Assembly: GCA_029964075.1 (NCBI GenBank)
Contig: CM057140.1
Span: 9,566,643-9,630,642 of the forward strand
Direction: 5' to 3'
Source of the DNA: Patiria pectinifera
Lineage: Eukaryota > Echinodermata > Asteroidea > Valvatida > Asterinidae
Length of the DNA stretch: 64,000 bases
Each line of letters starts with the position of its first letter. Position 1 is the stretch's first letter. The notes under the pieces are model-generated. The model saw nothing but the letters and a program-made list of their open reading frames with translations. It did no database searches and was not told the DNA's origin. The translations under genes were made by a program, and so were the position numbers. Shown in pieces: positions 21,658-33,733 of the stretch.

Positions 21658-23711
21658 ATGGATGTACAGCGTGGACATTGCTGGAGATGTGAAAAAGTTC
21701 TTCCACAGCTGACTGTGCCTTGCAGCCGCTGCAATATGGCTATCTACTGCAGCCCACTATGCCTTGGCAGTGACACGGCCAGACACAGCTCTGTTGAGTG
21801 CCAGATGTTTGGGCCACGACGGTGCGGCAATTGTAGAAAAACTGCTCCTAATATGAAGGAGGTATGATGCGTGTAAACGTATGAATACTTTTCATAAATT
21901 CAAACCCACAAGCATTTGTGCTAGGAACACTAAATCTGCCCTAACTTATGCTTGGCTATAACGTACCCTAGGTACATTATAACCAAGGATATGCAAACAG
22001 TTGTGAGTCCAAATGATAAAATATGTTTGAGAAGTAGCCAAGAAATAAACATGCCTTTTCTCTTTTTCAGTGTGCCAGTTGCAGTAATGCATGGTATTGC
22101 AGCAAGGAATGCCAACTGACTGACTGGAAATCCCACAAGCCATCATGTAAGGAAGCTGAAGATTCAATGAAAAAGGTGGCAGAGACCTGTAATCAGAGAT
22201 GGTGTGCAACATACACTGTGAGCCGTGACTTTCCCTATTACATTGATAACATTTTTGCCGAAGACTTCCTTCAACTTGAGGGCAATGAATTGACATCTGG
22301 GGTGAAGGAAGAAAAGTTGGCGAGAGATTACCATATTTTGTCTGCTGGTTGTGGAAACCTGCGCGACACTGTGTTGACGGCTGCTTCCTTGCCTGATGAG
22401 TACCAGGGAAATCTGCATATAACCCTTAACGATTTTGACCCTGGTGTCATGGCAAGGAATGTGCTGTTTCTCTTCATGTTGGTCCGCTTCGCAGACACTG
22501 ACTACATTGCTTCCAGTTTGACAACCATCTGGTACTCACTCCATATTTCCAAGAGAGAGTACGACTTGATCAAGACAAGCTTGGATGAACTCATTCAGAT
22601 GAGTGCTCAGCAACTCCATGACGCCACCAAAGGACTGGTGAGTGTCCTGGATGAAGACCTGAGCTATCTGCACGTGGTTTGGGGAAAGTGGCGATCATTA
22701 GAATGTCAACGACACAAGAGCACCTCAATCAATCTCAGACAACAAAGGAAGAAGGCAAAAATGGCACAAACTGTATCTTCCTATTTGGAAGAGTTATCTG
22801 GCACTGAGAAGAAGAAGATGGTAGAGTGGTTCGACCATGCAATGTTTTTTCCAACTGAAAGAAAACAAAAGGATATGCCATTTGACAACCCAACGCTAAC
22901 TGGACGTGAACCTCTATTGACGCGTATGTTCAAAGCACCAGAAGAGTCCCAGTTTGTTTACAGTGTAAATGCAGAAGCATTTCCCTACCAAGAGTGGGAC
23001 TGTTTGAGGGTAAGAGAGAACACTCCTGGATCCCACTCCTCTCCGATGGTGATGTACCACAAGTACGTGACAAACCTCCTCCAGAAAGTCAAGAGTCTCA
23101 TCCTTCAAGGAAGACTCCTTATCCATGTCTCCTTGGCTAACTGTCTGGACTTCCCTTACCATCACCAAACCTTGCACATGCCCAACTATGACCGAATCTT
23201 CACCTCCAACCTTGCTGACTATGTTGGCAGTGCTAGGCTTCTCCATACATTCAAGCCCCTTCTGAATACTACTAACAGCTTCTCAGTGATTGTCACTGAG
23301 TATAATGATTGGGCCAGATTAATTCCGAAAGCTCACGCAGATACCATGTTCAGGCTTCCGGGCATGTACCAACTGGTAAACAAATGTGCTATTACATTCC
23401 GCACAGACAACCCAAAAAGCAGGTCCATCTGGAACTACAAGTTAGTAGAGTATTATGATAACACCCCCTACTTTGTCCAGTATCTCCGAGCAGATATCAT
23501 GGCAGGGGGACGTGGGATTCCAGCACTCCAAGCCGTTCCCACGTTCACGAGTGTGAAGAAGTACCACGGTATGGAAATGCGTGACTTTAGAAGGGGGCTG
23601 AACAAGCTGGTACCATTCATGTATCGTAAGAATGCTAGGGATCTTACTTGGTTGAATGGTAGTGACCGAGCTGTAGAGTGGTGTTTGCCTAAAAGTGATG
23701 CTTCAACCTAG
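21658..23711 (+). CDS. G3: two-MYND-finger, DUF4470-like protein, intact
   Basis: Exons are 21658-21861 (full exon from 21650) and 22071-23711, phase 0, giving 614 aa. Finger 1 ligands are C8, C11, C22, C25, C31, C35, H43, C48; finger 2 ligands are C56, C59 then C69, C72, C78, C82, H90, C94 across the intron. 'DYHILSAGCGNLRDT' is at about 154-168, 'LNDFDPG' at about 187-193, the conserved core to about 258, and 'YDRIFTSNLADYVG' at about 441-454. The Gly-rich strand-loop followed by an acidic strand resembles motifs I and II of SAM-binding Rossmann folds; this is inference. Intron 2 is only 209 bp, the shortest in the array. C-terminal half groups with G2 and G7. Confidence 0.9.
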
Positions 23712-23954
23712 ATGCCTTTGTGCAATTGCCACGTGACTTTCTGCATCCACCAGAACTCAATAATGTGTAAACCAATTGCATGACTGGTCTTGAACAGAAT
23801 TGGGATATCGAACATTGCATGTCACAATAACTAGAATGTGAAATCTCACTTTGAAATGTAGTACTAAATTTCCAGCTATTGGATCTCGGTACCTAACTTG
23901 AGCTCATTCCCTTGACTTGTGGGGGAGGGGAGGAGGTCCCATCTCAAACTTATG
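23712..23954. other. G3 3' flank
   Basis: Nearly identical to the G7 3' flank from 62299 ('ctttctgcatccaccagaactcaataatgtg'). No gene. Confidence 0.6.
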
Positions 23955-24990
23955 CATTGCTTCCAGTTTGACAACCATCTACATAGTACTCACTCCATAT
24001 TTCCAAGAGAGAGTACCGTCCGACTTGATCAAGACAAGCTTGGATGAACCATAGAGCAAGGACCCAAGGAGTTCGTACTCCAAGACTTCAAAAGTAAATG
24101 ATGGTCGCCGCGCTCAAAAGCTACAATAGAAAGCACCTGGCACCAGCTTGCTCAGTTGCTCACTACGCTAATCTCGACACAATAGAGATCTGCGCTCACT
24201 GATGCCAAAAAAAGGAGTTTGCATGGCTTCGTAGACAGTACCATGGTAAATACGCATGCGCAGTTGTCATACATCGCTAAAAATGAATGATTTTGAAGTG
24301 TTTGTTCGCAGTTTGATGATACTGTATATAAATGTGGTCAACATCACTGGAACAATCATTTCATGAAGAACAAAATGCTCTGTACATTTAGTGTGAAAAC
24401 TTGTGAAAATTTCCAAAAAAACACATTTCATCAATGATATATTGCCAATTAAAATGTCTGAAAATACATGAAAACTTATCTGAAAGAAATCCAATTTATC
24501 TCCAAATTACAGGGACAGATAACGCTTTTAAGCACCAACAACTGCACATTGCTAACTTGAGTTCATAACTCACATCTAACAACTGCGCAGTTGTAAAAAC
24601 CTATCTTGTCGTAAAATATATTTTTCAAAAAAGAGCAGCGACGTGACATGACTTATTATGCAGCATATAGGGAGGTTGTTGGTTACCAACAAAAAAGGCG
24701 GCGACGATCATCGTGTTCAAAGGCCGCTGGCATTCACGCTTTGAATGGTCGAGGCTTGCGGTCACAGTGCTGTAGCTATAGACATTCCCGAGGGATTGGT
24801 ATGTTAATGGTCAAAATGTAAATCACCCAAGAGTTCTGACTCCTTGGGTCCTTGCTCTATGGATGAACTCATTCATACAGATAAGTAATCAGCAACTCTA
24901 TAATGTCACAAAAGGACTGGCAAAGTTCTTCGATAAAGATCTGAGGTACATGTGTATCTATATCAGCTTTAGGAACATGCCTAACTACAG
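23955..24990 (+). pseudogene. Decayed gene fragment after G3, split by a transposon
   Basis: Core-block sequence from 'cattgcttccagtttgacaac' to 'cttggatgaac' (23955-24049), then an 812-bp insertion, then 'gatgaactcattca' to about 24990 with a decayed continuation. The same fragment without the insertion lies at 62617-62840 after G7. Extra bases break the reading frame. Confidence 0.8.
24050..24861 (+). mobile_element. 812-bp inverted-repeat element, copy 1 (7-bp target duplication)
   Basis: The left end CATAGAGCAAGGACCCAAGG is exactly mirrored at the right end. It is flanked by GATGAAC at 24043-24049 and 24862-24868. The paralogous site at about 62705-62720 is empty and has a single GATGAAC, confirming the insertion. 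The interior is non-coding. A second copy in the opposite orientation is at 34357-35170. P-superfamily elements make 7-8 bp duplications and have CA-starting ends, so that is one candidate; the assignment is open. Confidence 0.85.
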
Positions 24991-26160
24991 ACCTACCAAG
25001 TCTCATGCATCCGGCGTGTGTCACACGCCTCAGAGTCAATTTACACGCTCACATGCAGGACAATCGTAATCACACGCCTAAATTGTTCTAAAAATATATT
25101 TTGGGGGTTGTTTTTGGGCCAGAATACAGAAACAATTTTTTGTGTGTTTGGGTTAACTGCATGTTGGCGGCTTCGGTTCTGCACGAAGATCGGTATATCG
25201 CCATGCAAATTGTTAGAGACAACCTCTTCCCTAGGGCCAGCCTTAATAATGCCGGTAATTTATAGTAGCATTTTCCTGATTCCATTAAACATGATGTGTA
25301 AATGTGGGTAGTCTTGGTAAAGATGAAAATTGGTTTGTAAATATCACTTTAATCATATAATCCGTGGTTTTATTGTTTGTCTTGTCAAGAGCTAGAGTCA
25401 CTCTCACTGTCAATTTTCAACAGATGTGCTCAAATCCTGATCAGTAACTCTTTAATTACCAATCGGCACATGCAATTCCTGACTGGTGTACGCAATTTAG
25501 TCTGGCACTCAGTGGGATTGTCACATAATCACCCTCATGCATAAGATTGCCAACAACAGGGCTCGAAACTATCCAGTACACTCATAATACTTGAAATGCA
25601 GCGTGAAATAATATCTGTCCTCCTTAGACCACGCAACATTGCAGGGAAGCAATCTTTTGTTTTTGTTGTGGCAAATGTTTGTGGAAGGACTTGAACAAAT
25701 GATCCGACAGTTATAAGAAATGGACAATCAGAGACGCAGGTTTTTAAGGGCTATGTCTGGATGTTGTATCTTACTACTCTTGGTGTTCAGGGCAGATCCA
25801 GAGAGGTACATGTAACTGCCGGGGTCGGGAGGGGGTGGGGTGTGTGCTGGGCGAGGATGCTGTTGGGGTATCGAGGGTGTGCTGGGGAGGGGACGAAAAG
25901 GGCTCTCTCAAGTGAAAAATGAACTTATTTGAAAACATTTAGTTACTCCTGGAGGGGGGGGGGTGCGCACTGCCTGGATCCATCACTGGTGTTATATTGC
26001 TATGTTTTTATGCTACATATTAACATTCACTGTAATTTTCCTAACATATTTTATCTGTACATATTCAATTAACTAAGTACATGCGATATACAATTATAAT
26101 ATTTCTCATCATAAGGCCGATTTGATCTTCTTGACTTCTTTCTCAAGTTTGCATTTAACT
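24991..26160. other. Spacer between G3 and G4, duplicated downstream of G7
   Basis: No gene. 25007-25080 and 25250-25960 match 62830-62930 and 63336-64000 ('ggtaatttatagtagcattt', 'gcaacattgcagggaagcaa'). The G7-side copy has roughly 250 bp more between the two blocks, including a family C-terminus piece. Confidence 0.6.
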
Positions 26161-27770
26161 CCTTGATGGTCTTTATGACTGTTTTAAATTGTTATTATAG
26201 ATGTTCTCTTCTTTAATGTTTTTATTTTATTTGTAACGGGGCGTTTTTGATTGTCTTAAAATGTTACAAAAATTAGACTATGTGGGTGGTTTGAGCATTA
26301 TTTTTTTTCCTCATGTTATCCAGAGCCCCTATGGAGACAAATCGGTTAAAAAACTAATGGGGCTACCCTGGTAAAATAATACAAAAGAAATAAAATAATT
26401 ATTAAATAAGTAAACAACTTCATATAGGGATTATTCATTTCTTGATAATTTTGTATTGATTCAGATTCTTCTTCTTCTTTTTTGTTTTTACTACATATCA
26501 TATTTACTACATCATATTTTAAAGGGAAACAAGTATTTAGGTGGAAGATACGCTCAATGTCCAAACAAATTTTAATTGCTGTGACACCAGGAACAAATAC
26601 ACAAGGAACTTTTCAAATTTTGAAATTTGGAAATGTATATATCCCTATAAATGTAACATGTAACTTGACCAACAACATGAGTATATATCCTTGATGGTTT
26701 TTATGACCGTTTTAAATTGTTATTAGATGTTCTTATATTAAACCTTTTTATTTTATTTGTAAGGGGCATTTTGATTGTCTTAAAATGTTACAAATATTAC
26801 ACTGTGTGGGTGGTTTGAGCATTAATTTTTTAATTTTGTTCATGTACTCCAGAGCCCCTAGGGAGAAAAATCGTTTGAAAAACTGATATTACATGAGTAA
26901 ATAACTTCATATTTGGATTATTCATTTCTTGATATTTTTGTATTGATTCAGTTTCTTCTTTTTTCCCCCCTCCATATATATCATATTTACTACACCATAT
27001 TTTGAAGGGAAACAAGTCTTTGGGTGGAAGATACGCTCAATGTCCAAACAAGATTTGAATTGTTTACACAAATACACATGGAATTTTTTGAATTTGGAAA
27101 TTTGGAAATGTATACATATCCATAATATCCTTATACAGGAACATGTGACATGCAATTTACAGTTGTGTGGTTGTGGTTTTTATGACTGTTTTAAATTGTT
27201 ATCAGATGTTCTTATATTGAAACATTTTTATTATTTTATTTGTAAGGAGCATTTTGATTGTCTTAAAATGAAACAAAAATTAGACTATGTGGGTGGTTTG
27301 AGCGTTAATTTTTTATGTACTCCAGAGCCCCCAGGGAGAAAAATTGGTTGAAATAAAATAATTATTAAATGTGTGAATAACTTCATATTTGGTTTATACA
27401 TTTCTTGATTTTCATATGGTTTCATACATATCATATTCACTACATGTATATCATAGTTTGCAGGGAAACGAGAGTTTGGGTGGAAGATACGCTTAACAAC
27501 ACCATATGGGGAAACTGCACACACATATTTCTGACTTTGTTTCTGGTGGTGTGCCAACCCAATGTAAAAGACTGTCTGTTTATGGGTACTGTACCCATCC
27601 TGACAGATTCCAACAAAACATGTCCTTGGGGTTTTGATGGGTTGAGGTCTGTTAGGATAAATGTCCAAACAAGATTTGAATTGTTGTTACACAAATTTGG
27701 AAATTTGGAAATGTACCGGTATATCCCTATACATGTAATTTACAGTCATGTGGTTGTAATGACCAACAAC
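26161..27770 (+). repeat. Three tandem ~0.5-kb A/T-rich repeats
   Basis: Units start at about 26161, 26691 and 27171, each with 'tttatgac.gttttaaattgtta' then 'cattttgattgtcttaaaatg', 'tgtgggtggtttgag', 'ccagagccc', 'cttcatat.tgg' and 'gtggaagatacgct'. The third unit has an extra non-repeat stretch near 27500-27650. Open frames here are repeat-derived and not believable as genes. Confidence 0.75.
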
Positions 27771-29233
27771 ATGAGGATTTCTACTTGCTATTTTAATAGT
27801 TGATAGACACTGAACAAACAACAGGGCTCTGGTTCATGGTTTCTATGGTGAGAGACAAAAGCATGGTTTCCATTGCGAGAGACTCACCAATACACAGACA
27901 TATTGACAAAGTCTGCCATGGATTTCTCAAGTGGGGAATTTTTCATGTGTGCAATAACGATCATCCAATCAGAGTCCAGTGTTAGGAAGCTACGAAACAC
28001 AGACAGTTATCGGAACTCGGCAATAACAGGTTACTCGCCAAATGTTGACGCATTGTATGTTGCTGGTGGTTGGTTCTCAGCTCAATTCTGCTGATCAATT
28101 ACGTTTGGTAAGCAATAATTTCATCTAGAAGCTTCAGGAACAATAAGAAAGATTGTGAACGACGGATCACAAATACCAGACAACACCTTGGCAGTGCATA
28201 TGTGATATATATTCATCAGTTCTGTGTGATAAGAAAAGCATCACGCTTCAACTTAGGTAAGTAGGGGAGTATGAAAAACTGCAGTTTTATGCATACCAGT
28301 ATAATGTGCATGATCAATTGGTGTCATTCTTAAGCTGTAAAGTGTATCGGAAGGCTGTGATACTGATCCATGTTCTGATGAATTAACAGAAGTTGTAGAA
28401 AGTGCCTAATTTATTGTTTCACTGTTGCACAAATGCATCAGAATAGATTGGCAGTCTCTTGTATTTTATATGATTGTAGGGGGAATGTGGGGGGGGGGAA
28501 TTAATTTGTCTTGTTGGAACTTGTGATTGACTTAAGAAAACATTTGATGACTAGATTATGATGCCACTCGTGCAAAGGCACTACATACAAGCATGCAATT
28601 CAGTTGTTAATGGCCAAGCACACTCCACACCATTCCCATACAGCCCAGAGTCCACAGTGATGACATCTTTAATTTGGAAAAAAAATGTACTGTCCATAAT
28701 ATTTTTGAGTTTAATCTCAAGAAACAGCACATTACCCTTCTTTCTAGCAATATCAAAGTTATTCACTTCTGAATGAGACATTGCATGAAAAAAATTCACC
28801 CAAGTTTAGTTATGAAATAATTACTATTTTGATTTGTGGCCCAACAATAATGATAGTGTATCTGTTGTGGATTAAGGGTCACAGGTCTGTAGAATAGCCG
28901 TTTGCAGTATTGCAAGCATCAATGACATGCGTGCAGATTCGGCGATTATTTATGCAAAACAGGACTGCGTCTTGACCTCCAAATTGTGTCCATTCAGCGG
29001 GCCCCTTGTATTGGGTCTGCATTAGCCCAGTGCTGTAATACAAAAAACAAGGCAGCCGATTGACCAATCAAAGGTTAGGCCAAATTTCTGTTCAAAAATG
29101 ACATCACGATTTCTAAACTCAACTCGAATTGGCTGGCGTGCGGGGTCGCATAAAATTTGCATGCTGAAATCAAACTTTATTTGTAGAGCTTGCCGGGTCT
29201 GTTGAGCAACAGATAATACTCCAAAAACATTAA
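27771..29233. other. G4 upstream region
   Basis: About 1.4 kb without a recognisable gene. Two consensus-like donors ('gtttg|gtaagca' at 28108 and 'cttag|gtaagta' at 28257) could end G4 non-coding exons, and 'ccaatcagag' near 27964 could be a CCAAT box, but no paralogous comparison supports them. The E-box/TATA modules of the other genes are not found here. Confidence 0.3.
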
Positions 29234-29407
29234 AGCCCGGTTCATACTTCATGCGAATGCGAAGCGAATTTGACGTCATGAAACAGTCGCTGCGAAATTC
29301 GCCCGAGTTGAAATGTGTTCAACTTTTGCGAATTCAAAGCGCAAATACTAGCCATAACTTCACAGATTCGTGTTCGCTTTTCCTTTCGCATGAAGTATGA
29401 ACCGGGC
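29234..29407. mobile_element. 174-bp MITE with TTAA flanks
   Basis: Inverted ends 'gcccggttcatacttcatgcg', flanked by TTAA (29230-29233 and 29408-29411). A related shorter copy interrupts the pseudogene at 48.16 kb. TTAA duplications suggest piggyBac-type mobilisation, though a TA target cannot be excluded. Confidence 0.75.
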
Positions 29408-29584
29408 TTAAGGGTGCAAAAGCAGCCCAAAATATGCATATAACAGGAAATACTATATTACAATAAAAAGAACCGTAAAAATATATGCTGAGAAAGTATT
29501 TTTAAAAAATGGTTGAAGAGCACTGAAATTAGGAGCTTTAAAAAAACACTATTTTTTAAAAACATCTTTCACAAAGATATCGTC

Positions 29585-32170
29585 ATGGATGTACAGCCTG
29601 GACACTGTTGGCGTTGTGAAAAAGCTCTCCCACAGCACACTGTGCCTTGTAGCCGATGCCCAGTTGCTATCTACTGTACCACATCATGCCGGGACAGAGA
29701 CAAAGTCAGACATTCTTCTATCGAGTGCCAGCTATATGGGCCGAAAAGGTGCAGCAAATGCGGCACAATGGCAGACAGAGTGAGCGAGGTACGCCTGCTG
29801 ATACTGATCACAGTAAACCAGAGGATCTCTCATGCACTTATAATGGGAAACACTTCCAGAATAAAAACCAAAACAAAATGTATGACAACTAGTACCTGCA
29901 ATTTGGCCAATAAGTATTTGAACGCTCAGCAGCAGTTCATTCATAGGTCAATTTAAGTAAGACTTGAGGCTTTTATGGTGGGGATACTAAATAATGAGGG
30001 TTTGCGGAAACAACATGTGCGAATAATTTCTCAACTATACAGAGACTCGGCCAATCTAATATACATGTACTTCATTCCAATGAGAATGTGAAGTGGGTTT
30101 GGAGTCACGATATACCGGCACTTGTACAAGGAATTTTTTTAAGAGTCAAAGGGGGCTGAGCTTAGGCTTTCCCAAAGCCTTAACCCTATTCTTCCCCATT
30201 CCATCAAAAATCTCTTCCCCCCCCCCCCCTTTTTTTTTTTTTTTTTTTTGGCAGACAAGCCATGAGTACCAAGTCCATCAAAATCCACCCAGAGCAGTGG
30301 TAGATTTGTGGTGGATTGCGGCAGATTTGGTCCTGAAGCATTAAGTGAAGCAGAGCCAGAGATGGATTTTGGCAGACTTGGTACGGTTCTTTACAGCAGG
30401 GAGTTAGGTTTTAATAGGGTACCTTATTTTATGTTCTTGCACATCACCTTTACATGTGTCTCTTCACACAAAAATGCAGCAATTATTTGTTAAATTATTT
30501 TTTATTATTAATTTTACAGTGTTCGCAATGCAACAATGCGTGGTACTGTAAGAAATACTGCCAACGACTGGACTGGGCTGCTCACAAAACATCATGCAAT
30601 GATGTTAGAGAGATCATCAGATTAGTGGCAAAAAAACTGACTGTGAAGAACTCGTTATCAAAGAAGAGAAAAGCAGATTTTCCTTACTACATTGGAAATG
30701 TCATCGCAAGAGACTACCTAAAACTCAATGAAAATGAATTATCAACCAGAGGGGAAGAGGAGCTCCTGATGAGAGATTTCCATGTCTTATCTGCTGGTTG
30801 TGGAGACTTGCGCAATACGGTATTGATGGCTGCTTCCTTGCCTGATGAATACCAGGGAAAACTTCATGTTACTCTTAACGATTTTGACCCTTTTGTCATG
30901 GCAAGGAATGTGCTGTTTCTCTTCATGCTGATCCGCTTCGCAGACACTGACTACATTGCTTCCAGTCTGACAACCATCTGGTACTCACTCCATATTTCCA
31001 AGCGAGAGTACGACTTGATCAAGACCAACTTGGATGAACTCATTCAGATGAGTGCTCAGCCACGATGCCACCAAAGGACTGGTGAGGCTCCTAGATGAAG
31101 ATCTTAGGTATCTGCGTCAGGTTTGGGAAAAATGGCAAACATTGGAATGCCAACGAGACCAAAAAACCTCAGTCAATCTCGAGCAACAACGGAATGCACT
31201 CTTTGGGACAGACAAAATGAGGGAGCGAGTGTCTCTTTATCTGGAAGGGTTATCCAAGAATGAGGAAGAAAAGATGAGAGAGTGGTTTGACCATGCTTTG
31301 TTTCTACCATCTGAATCACAAAAATCCACTCTGCCTTTTGACAATCCCACTCTCACTGGAAGAGATTCTGATTGTTGGTCTGATGATTTCACACCGATAC
31401 TGCCAAAAGATTTCCAGTTTGTTTACTGCATCAACACAGATGCAATTCCGTTTACAGTTTGGGATTGCTTGAGAGTTAGAGAGTGCAGTTCTGGATCCTA
31501 CTCGTCTCCGATGGAAATGTATCACAGTTACGTGACAAACCTTCTCCAAAAAGTCAGAAGGCTGATTGTCCAAGAAAGGCTGTTTATCCATGTGTTCTTG
31601 GACAACTGTCTCGTCTTTCCTGAGCGGCACCAATCCCTACAGATGGCCAACTATGATCGCATTATCACCTCAAATCTGGCTGACATTGTTGGGTTTGCTA
31701 GGCTTCTCCAGACATTCAAGCCTCTTCTTAATGCCAGTAACAGATTCTCAGTGATTATCACTGAGACTATGAACTGGTTCAAATTCATACCAGGAGCCGA
31801 CACTAATTCCATGTTGTGTCCACGCCAACGGATTCAGGAGTGCAACGATGCATATTCTATCGACTGCAACAGATTGAGGTTCCCTGGCAACAACAATAGG
31901 AGGGACTTTTTCAACAACACTCCTCAGTTTCTGCAATACCTCCGTGCAGACATCATGGCGGGTGGCCTTGGAATACTGCCACTCAAAGCCGTTCCATCTC
32001 TTGCCACCGTAAAGACATATGATGGCATGCAGATGCGGAATTTCCGCAATGAACTCAATAGATTTGTCCCCTTCAAAGATCGTGTAAATGCACGAGATCT
32101 TTCCATGATGAATGGGCTTGACAGAGCTGTAGAGTGGTATCTCCCAAAAAGTGAAAACAGTTCAAGTTAG
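29585..32170 (+). pseudogene. G4: two-MYND-finger, DUF4470-like gene with 5-bp deletion
   Basis: Exons are 29585-29788 and 30520-32170, phase 0; the acceptor before the ATG is weak. The N-terminus MDVQPGHCWRCEKALPQ is intermediate between the G1/G5 and G2/G3/G6/G7 types. Both fingers keep their ligands. At 31060/31061 the run 'ctcagc|cacgatgcc' lacks five bases present in every other copy ('ctcagcaactccacgatgcc'), which shifts the frame. The shifted frame is open to the usual end at 32168-32170. Everything else is conserved, so the lesion is recent or a sequence error. The C-terminal half ('TSVNLEQQRNALF', 'LTGRDSDCW') matches only G6. AATAAA at 32331-32336. Confidence 0.8.
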
Positions 32171-32675
32171 GGAGCCCATATACCAATGCTTCATCCTTTG
32201 TGCCTTTCTTAAAGGCAAAAAGTGAGACGTAGTTATGCCACTAAGGCTTCCAAGAACATGTAAACTATTCATGAAGTGCCATACCACAATCTTTTGTAAA
32301 TGAAAGTCACCATTAAATTTTGGACATGAAAATAAATTGACTCCCTCTCCATGGGAAATTGGGGAAATTCTAATAGAATAAAACAACCACAGTCAATTTG
32401 TCTGGTACATTAAAAGTGAAATATTTGACCTCACCAGGTTACAGGCACCCTACAGATTTTAACCTGGGTGATTTTTCTTCTGTCATTATGGCACTCATAT
32501 GGGTTAAAGAATACTTTGAAAGTTGGCAAGTTGTAAAATAAATAATAAAGTAAAGATAACTTTATTGCATATTTTCAAATGGGGGAAATCTAATCCCGAA
32601 CCTTTAAAGGATTTATCTCTCAACACCGCCCCCCCCCCCAATGACTGGCTCAGATTTTATGATTACAAGTATATT
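32171..32675. other. G4 3' flank
   Basis: Its first 60 bp match the G6 3' flank ('gcttcat.ctttgtgcctttctt'), supporting G4/G6 kinship at the 3' side. AATAAA at 32331-32336 and a C run at about 32630. No gene. Confidence 0.5.
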
Positions 32676-32863
32676 CAAATTGGGTTTTTGCCCTTCACCG
32701 GCGTTAAAACACTGTATACTCAGTGTGTTACCTCCCGAGTGAAAGTTGGAAAAAAAATCACTCGGGTGGGACTCGAACCCACGACCTCCTACTTTCTAGT
32801 GCAGATGTCTTACCACTCGACCACCGAGCTAACAGAATCGGTGAAGGGCAAAAACCTAATTTG
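32676..32863 (-). mobile_element. 188-bp inverted-repeat element with a tRNA-like core
   Basis: The outer 25 bases (CAAATTGGGTTTTTGCC...) recur in inverse at the right end with one mismatch. Between them, on the minus strand, lies a tRNA-like body with an A-box-like 'tagctcggtgg' and a canonical B box GGTTCGAGTCC. tRNA stems do not pair well, so it is not a tRNA gene. Related left-end copies lack the right inverted repeat at 13747 and 21308. Confidence 0.7.
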
Positions 32864-33089
32864 ATTTATGATCACTCCGACGCAAAATGGCATCATGGCA
32901 TAAGCCTGTTTTGGACTCAATGCATAACTACATGTACAACCTAAATGGCGACATCAAAACCATAAAACATGTCCAGTTCTAACAGACACTTAAGGTGCTA
33001 CTGTGAGTGTGAACTGGATTGAGATGGTACCATCAGCTGACAATATAAGTCAGTTCGGTACTATCTTGATGAAGTAGTCCATTGTCAAA

Positions 33090-33243
33090 GGTCATTCGGG
33101 ATAAAATCGCTGACGTGATGATACGCAATGTTACGCGATGTTACCCAGATGCCTATTCTGCTTGTAATTAACACGGGAGCACCATGCGCCCGTCTCCGTG
33201 CACGTGCAGCGCCCTCATGAACGTTCGATTATCCCGAATGACC
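33090..33243. mobile_element. Small inverted-repeat element, 154 bp
   Basis: Ends GGTCATTCGGGATAA and its inverse, TTATCCCGAATGACC minus one base. The interior is CG-rich. No target duplication is visible and no coding. Confidence 0.6.
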
Positions 33244-33385
33244 CGTGACCCATATCATTGTGAACATGCGCAGTTGAAAATTGAACTGGGTAATTAGATC
33301 TGCGATGCTTACACTGAGTTTCTGCACTGTAATGGGTCTTTAAATTTAAAGATTCATTTGAAAAAAAGGTGAAAATGTGCAGTTA

Positions 33386-33733
33386 GGCCAACAACAAAAA
33401 GTCTCCGGTTTCTGGTATGGAGCTTGCCCAAAAAGTGGTGCGGCGATGCAGCTTTTTTTTTTTTTACCTGATTTTTTTTGCTTCAAATGTCGGCTGATGA
33501 CTGCAGATGGTGCCCGACTAAACTTAGTGCAAATATATGGGAGTCCAGAGAGGCCACATAAAGCTTATTCTCGACCATAACCCATCGAAAAACACGTTAA
33601 AATTGTGCAGCAGCAGGATTCCAGTCAAACCAGTGAGTTTGGCAGTTTTGAGACATCATCTTTCATTGAAAAAAAAACATTTTCATTTTGCGCGCGCACG
33701 CATACCAGAAACCGGAGACTTTTTTTTTTGGCC
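33386..33733 (-). mobile_element. MITE, PIF/Harbinger-like, copy 2
   Basis: Same family as 1186-1557 but in the opposite orientation. Flanked by TTA (33383-33385 and 33734-33736). Confidence 0.8.

Noticed and set aside
27405-27803. 132-codon open frame
   Set aside because: Falls in the third A/T-rich tandem repeat; the other two units do not conserve the frame.
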